Assembly: GCF_000003605.2 (NCBI RefSeq) | Contig: NW_003140314.1 | Span: 1-22,941 of the forward strand | DNA: 22,941 nucleotides | Origin: Saccoglossus kowalevskii | Lineage: Eukaryota; Hemichordata; Enteropneusta; Harrimaniidae | Reading direction: 5' to 3' | Shown here: piece by piece, positions 19,485 through 22,941 of the stretch | How the letters are laid out: the number at the start of each line of letters is the position of its first letter | Position numbering within the stretch: position 1 is the first letter of the stretch | Made by a program: the position numbers and the translations under genes | Notes under the pieces: model-generated | What the model was told of the DNA's origin: nothing | The model's input: the letters and a program-made list of their open reading frames with translations, nothing else | Database searches by the model: none

Positions 19485-20403
19485 GAGGAGCGTTCAATAA
19501 TAAGTAATGCCCCTGACCCACTTCCAAATTTTGCATGTGTAATGATTTACATCTCTATGGGTTATGTTGCAAAAAACAGCTCTGAACTGATTGTGTTTTC
19601 TGATATACAGGTGTTTGATTGGAGTCAGGTGTGAAATGAAGCCAGTTGAGTGTCGCACAGTGATCGTTTTTTTATTTTAAAGGATGCACACCAAAGGAGA
19701 CTTTTGATGAAATGAAAGAAACTTATGGTGATGATGCCCCATCATATGACCTTGTAAAACGTTGGCATTGTGAATTCAACATGGCCGGAATCTGTGGAAA
19801 CAGCTCCCAGACCTGGTCGTCCTTCTTCTGCCATTGATGAGGCATCTGTCCGTCAAGTTAAGGCAGACATTTTGGAAGAATGACATATTACTGTTCGCCA
19901 AATAGCCCAAGAGGTCAAGACTAGTACAGGGTCTGTGGAAACTATCATTCATGATCATTTGCATATGCAAAAGGTGTCTGCCAGATGGCTTCCCAGGTTG
20001 CTCACACCTTTCCAGAAGCAAGAACGCGTTGAGGGCTCGAGGATGAATTTGGAGATGTGCCAAGAAGATGAGTAAAAGTTTTTCAAAAGACTGATTACAC
20101 AGGATGAAACTTGGGTCCATCACTATGATCCAGAGACCAAAGCCCAGTCAATGCAGTGGAAGCATTTGGACTCCAAAGAAGGCAAAGGTGCAGCCGTCCT
20201 CTGGCAAGGTCATGCTCACAGTCTTCTGGGACCAGGACGGAGTAGTGATGACAGATTTCCTTGTGATACCACAATTACAGGAGTCTATTACGCTTCACTT
20301 TTGATGAAATTAAGAGAAGCTATCAAAATCAAGAGGCGGGGCTATGAAATCTTTCCCCATCCTCCTTACTCTGACCTTGCAGCCTTTGACTTTCATCTTT
20401 GAA
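19485..20403 (+). mobile_element. Dead mariner transposon
   Basis: The left end GAGGAGCGTTCAATAATAAG leading into TAATGCCCCTGACCC (19485-19524) resembles a mariner terminal inverted repeat. The transposase follows. I could not find the matching inverted repeat on the right: the sequence after the last codons (20404-20520) does not contain its reverse complement. The element sits on the 5' side of the PNPLA terminal exon, in opposite orientation, probably in its intron. Confidence 0.8.
19677..20403 (+). pseudogene. Mariner transposase pseudogene
   Basis: Blocks in order: CTPKETFDEMKETYGDDAPS and LVKRWHCEF (N-terminal helix-turn-helix), SVETAPRPGRPSSAI, HITVRQIAQEV, SARWLPRLLTPFQKQ, ITQDETWVHHYDPETK (first catalytic Asp), VMLTVFWDQDGVV, TTITGVYYASLL, then KIKRRGYEIFPHPPYSDLAA. 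Between KIKRRG and the HPPYS block about 25 residues are gone, including the second catalytic Asp (normally in a HDNAPxH motif). The usual SPDLAP before the third Asp reads SDLAA. At least three frame changes and two in-frame stops (near 19881 and 20072) are present. Intact mariner transposases are about 345 residues. It cannot be active. Confidence 0.88.
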
Positions 20404-20419
20404 ATGACTCCTGTATTTG

Positions 20420-21170
20420 ACAAGACATCCAGTGGAGGTCAATTAGGTTAGGCGTAATGTGAGTCTATCTTCTCCCCAAAATCAGTCTTCCCACAGTACT
20501 TTTGACACCCTGTAACCTAGACATATGAGCCCCAGAATACAATACAATAAACTATTGCAGTACGGTAATCAAGTCTAGAACCAATTTGTGCATGAATAAG
20601 ATTTTCTGTAGTTTTTAACTAATATACACTTCTTGATTTGTCATATTCTGCAAAATTCAATGAATGTTGATTTACATAAAAAAACCATAGATTCCATAGA
20701 CAGATGGTTGTCAAAAATGACTTTAGGTACATTATCAGTGATGGTCATCAAACTGTTGGTATTTACAGATACTGAGTTGGTTCAATATGTCAATCGTTGC
20801 CTAGCAATTATCAAAATATCTGTTTTTATCAGGATTAACCTGAAGCTTATTTTTCGGCATCTAGCTTTTCAAATCACAAATTCTGTTGTTAAGCTTATCA
20901 TTCCAGTGGTTGAAATGACATATATGTTCACAAGTATGTGTCATACAGATAACATGATAGACCATGATGTTCACTAATAGGGACATTACCGGTACATACT
21001 AAATGACAGAGGTCGAGCACTGAGTCTTTTTCAATGTACATACTGCATTGATTTATGTATGCTATATAGCTGCACTATGTACATGCAGCAATGCAATACA
21101 GTACACTCCAAATCAATTTTGTTCTGTTTGCTTCTGCAAGATGAGTACAGTATAAACACATTTTAAGTAA
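20420..21170. other. Intron-like AT-rich stretch
   Basis: This lies between the mariner and the satellite. A 114-codon plus-strand ORF (20633-20977) has no recognisable motif and random composition. I searched the minus strand for a PNPLA exon with GxSxG and found none. Confidence 0.55.
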
Positions 21171-21173
21171 AAT

Positions 21174-22941
21174 GTAGCATCACAATATGTAACAGTGCAT
21201 CACAATATGTAGCAGTGCATCACAATAACAATATGTAGCAGTGCATCACAATATGTAGTAGTGCATCACAATATGTAGCAGTACAATATGAAATGTGGCA
21301 GTGCATCACAATATTTGACAGTGCAACACAATATGTAGCAGTGCATCACAATATGTAGCAGTGCAACATGATATTTGACAGTGCAACACAATATGTAGCA
21401 GTGCATCACAATATGTAGTAGTGCAACATGGTATGTGGCAGAGCAACATGATATAAGGCAGTGCATCACAAAATGTGGCAGTGCAAAACAATATGTAGCA
21501 GTGCAACATGATACTAGGCAGTGCATCACAAAATGTGGCAGTGCAACACAATATGTAGCAGTACATCACAATATGTGGCAGTGCAACATGATATTAGGCA
21601 GTACATCACAAAATGTAGCAATGCAACACAATATGTAGCAGTGCATCACAATATGTGGCAGTGCAACATGATATTAAGCAGTGCATCACAAAATGTACCG
21701 TAGCAGTGCAACATGATATTAAGCAGTGCATCACAAAATGTAGCAGTGCAACACGATATGTAGCAGTGCATCACAATATGTGGCAGTGCAACATGATATT
21801 AAGCAGTGCATCACAAAATGTGGCAGTGCAACATGATATTAGGCAGTGCATCACAATATGTGGCAGAGGCAGTGCAACACAATATGTGGTAGTCCAACAT
21901 AATATTAGGCAGTGCATCACAAAATGTAGCAGTGCAAAACGATATGTAGCAGTGCATCACAAAATGTAGCAGTGCAAAACGATATGTAGCAGTGCATCAC
22001 AAAATGTAGCAGTGCAACACGATATGTAGCAGTGCATCACAATATGTGGAAGTGCAACATGATACGAGGCAGTGCATCACAAAATGTGGCAGTGGCAGTG
22101 CATCACAAAATGTGGCAGTGGCAGTGCATCACAAAATGTGGCAGTGGCAGTGCATCACAAAATGTAGCAGTGCAACATGATCTTAAGCAGTGCATCACAA
22201 AATGTAGCAGTGCATCACAAAATGTAGCAGTGCAACACGATATGTAGCAGTGCATCACAATATGTGGCAGTGCAACATATTAGGCAGTGCATCACAATAT
22301 GTGGCAGTGGCAGTGCAACACAATATGTAGCAGTGCAACATATGTGACAGTGCAGCACAATATGTAGCAGTGCATCACAATATGTGGCAGTGCAACATAT
22401 TAGGCAGTGCATCACAAAATGTGGCAGTGGCAGTGCAACACGATATGTGGCAGTGAATCGCACTATGTAGCAGTGCAACATGTTATTAAGCAGTGCATCA
22501 CAAAATGTAGCAGTGCAACACAATATGTAGCAGTGCATCACAATATGTGGCAGTGCAACATAATGTTAGGCAGTGCAACACAATATGTAGCAGTGCATCA
22601 CAATATGTAGCAGTGCAACATGATATTTGACAGTGCAACACAATATGTAGCAGTACATCACAATATGTAGTAGTGCAACATGGTATGTGGCAGAGCAACA
22701 TGATATAAGGCAGTGCATCACAAAATGTGGCAGTGCAAAACAATATGTAGCAGTGCAACATGATACTAGGCAGTGCATCACAAAATGTGGCAGTGCAACA
22801 CAATATGTAGCAGTGCATCACAATATGTGGCAGTGCAACATGATATTAGGCAGTACATCACAAAATGTGGCAGTGCAACACGATATGTAGCAGTGCATCA
22901 CAATATGTGGCAGTGCAACATGATATTAAGCAGTGCATCAC
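21174..22941 (+). repeat. 20-bp-based satellite array with 80-bp higher-order register (runs off the window)
   Basis: The basic unit is CAGTGCATCACAATATGTAG (20 bp), present about 85-90 times. Units alternate between a CATCAC type and a CAAC type. Over much of the array four unit types recur in the order CAACATGATATTAGG, CATCACAAAATGTGG, CAACACAATATGTAG, CATCACAATATGTGG, giving an 80-bp higher-order repeat. Small indels (GGCAGTGGCAGT insertions of 6 bp near 22090-22150 and 22305, a missing 5 bp near 22276 and 22400) break phase. The segment 21321-21615 recurs at 22573-22867 nearly unchanged. Because the unit lacks stops in several frames, long ORFs appear on both strands; these are not genes. 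Confidence 0.95.

Noticed and set aside
19776-20123. 115-codon minus-strand ORF
   Set aside because: It is the antisense shadow of the mariner transposase sequence.
20633-20977. 114-codon plus-strand ORF
   Set aside because: No motif, no start context and AT-driven composition; considered as a hidden exon but unsupported.
21174-22941. Many overlapping ORFs on both strands in the satellite, including MMHCYILCCTATF-type and VAVQHDIRQCITKC-type repeats
   Set aside because: The 20-bp unit simply lacks stops in several frames; the same unit is open on both strands, which is not expected of a real repeat protein.
21174-22941. CRISPR-like appearance of regularly spaced short repeats
   Set aside because: There are no unique spacers: the units are contiguous variants of one another, and the DNA is clearly eukaryotic.

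Overview
This is eukaryotic genomic DNA: AT-rich, dominated by non-coding sequence and decayed transposable elements, with split genes (a GT donor and an AG acceptor are visible) and no operons or rRNA. The repeat content points to a marine invertebrate: a DIRS-type tyrosine-recombinase retroelement, a CR1/Jockey-like LINE, a mariner, a tRNA-like SINE, and a copy of a large multi-copy family with a cysteine-rich tail that I know from coral, mollusc and fish gene sets. A mollusc or other lophotrochozoan is my guess; nothing in the window fixes the species.

Only two stretches look like functional host genes, and both are single exons of genes that leave the window. At 866-1322 (-) is a first coding exon with a signal peptide and the start of what resembles an NRF-6 (nose resistant to fluoxetine) ectodomain. 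At 19032-19403 (-) is the last coding exon of a patatin-like phospholipase of the PNPLA2/3/4/5 (adiponutrin/ATGL) type, with the catalytic DGG motif. Its upstream exons are not visible, so the mariner and the satellite on its 5' side probably lie in an intron.

Left to right: 1-865 intron-like DNA with TAA and TA microsatellites; 866-1322 NRF-like exon; 1323-3200 AT-rich DNA with several CACGTG E-boxes; 3225-3472 a purine-rich minisatellite plus a flank that recurs inverted at 7265-7373; 4250-6087 a pseudogene of the multi-copy Cys-tail family; 7375-8395 a dead LINE (-) fused to the shared flank and followed by purine-rich minisatellite (8396-8512, 8996-9722); 10940-11014 a SINE-like tRNA remnant; 11170-11280 a possible integrase scrap; 12098-12182 a small foldback; 12538-12925 a large inverted-repeat hairpin at the 3' side of a DIRS-like retroelement (13230-15243, -); 15464-15775 an internally duplicated dispersed repeat; 15863-16094 two palindromic MITE-like structures; 16100-19031 AT-rich DNA including the PNPLA 3' UTR; 19485-20403 a dead mariner (+); 21174-22941 (running off the window) a 20-bp-based satellite with 80-bp higher-order register and a recent duplication at a 1252-bp offset.

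All coding remnants apart from the two host exons carry stops, frameshifts or deletions. The window is best read as intergenic and intronic DNA shaped by repeated insertion and decay. Identifications rest on recognised motifs in the translated sequence, not on database searches.
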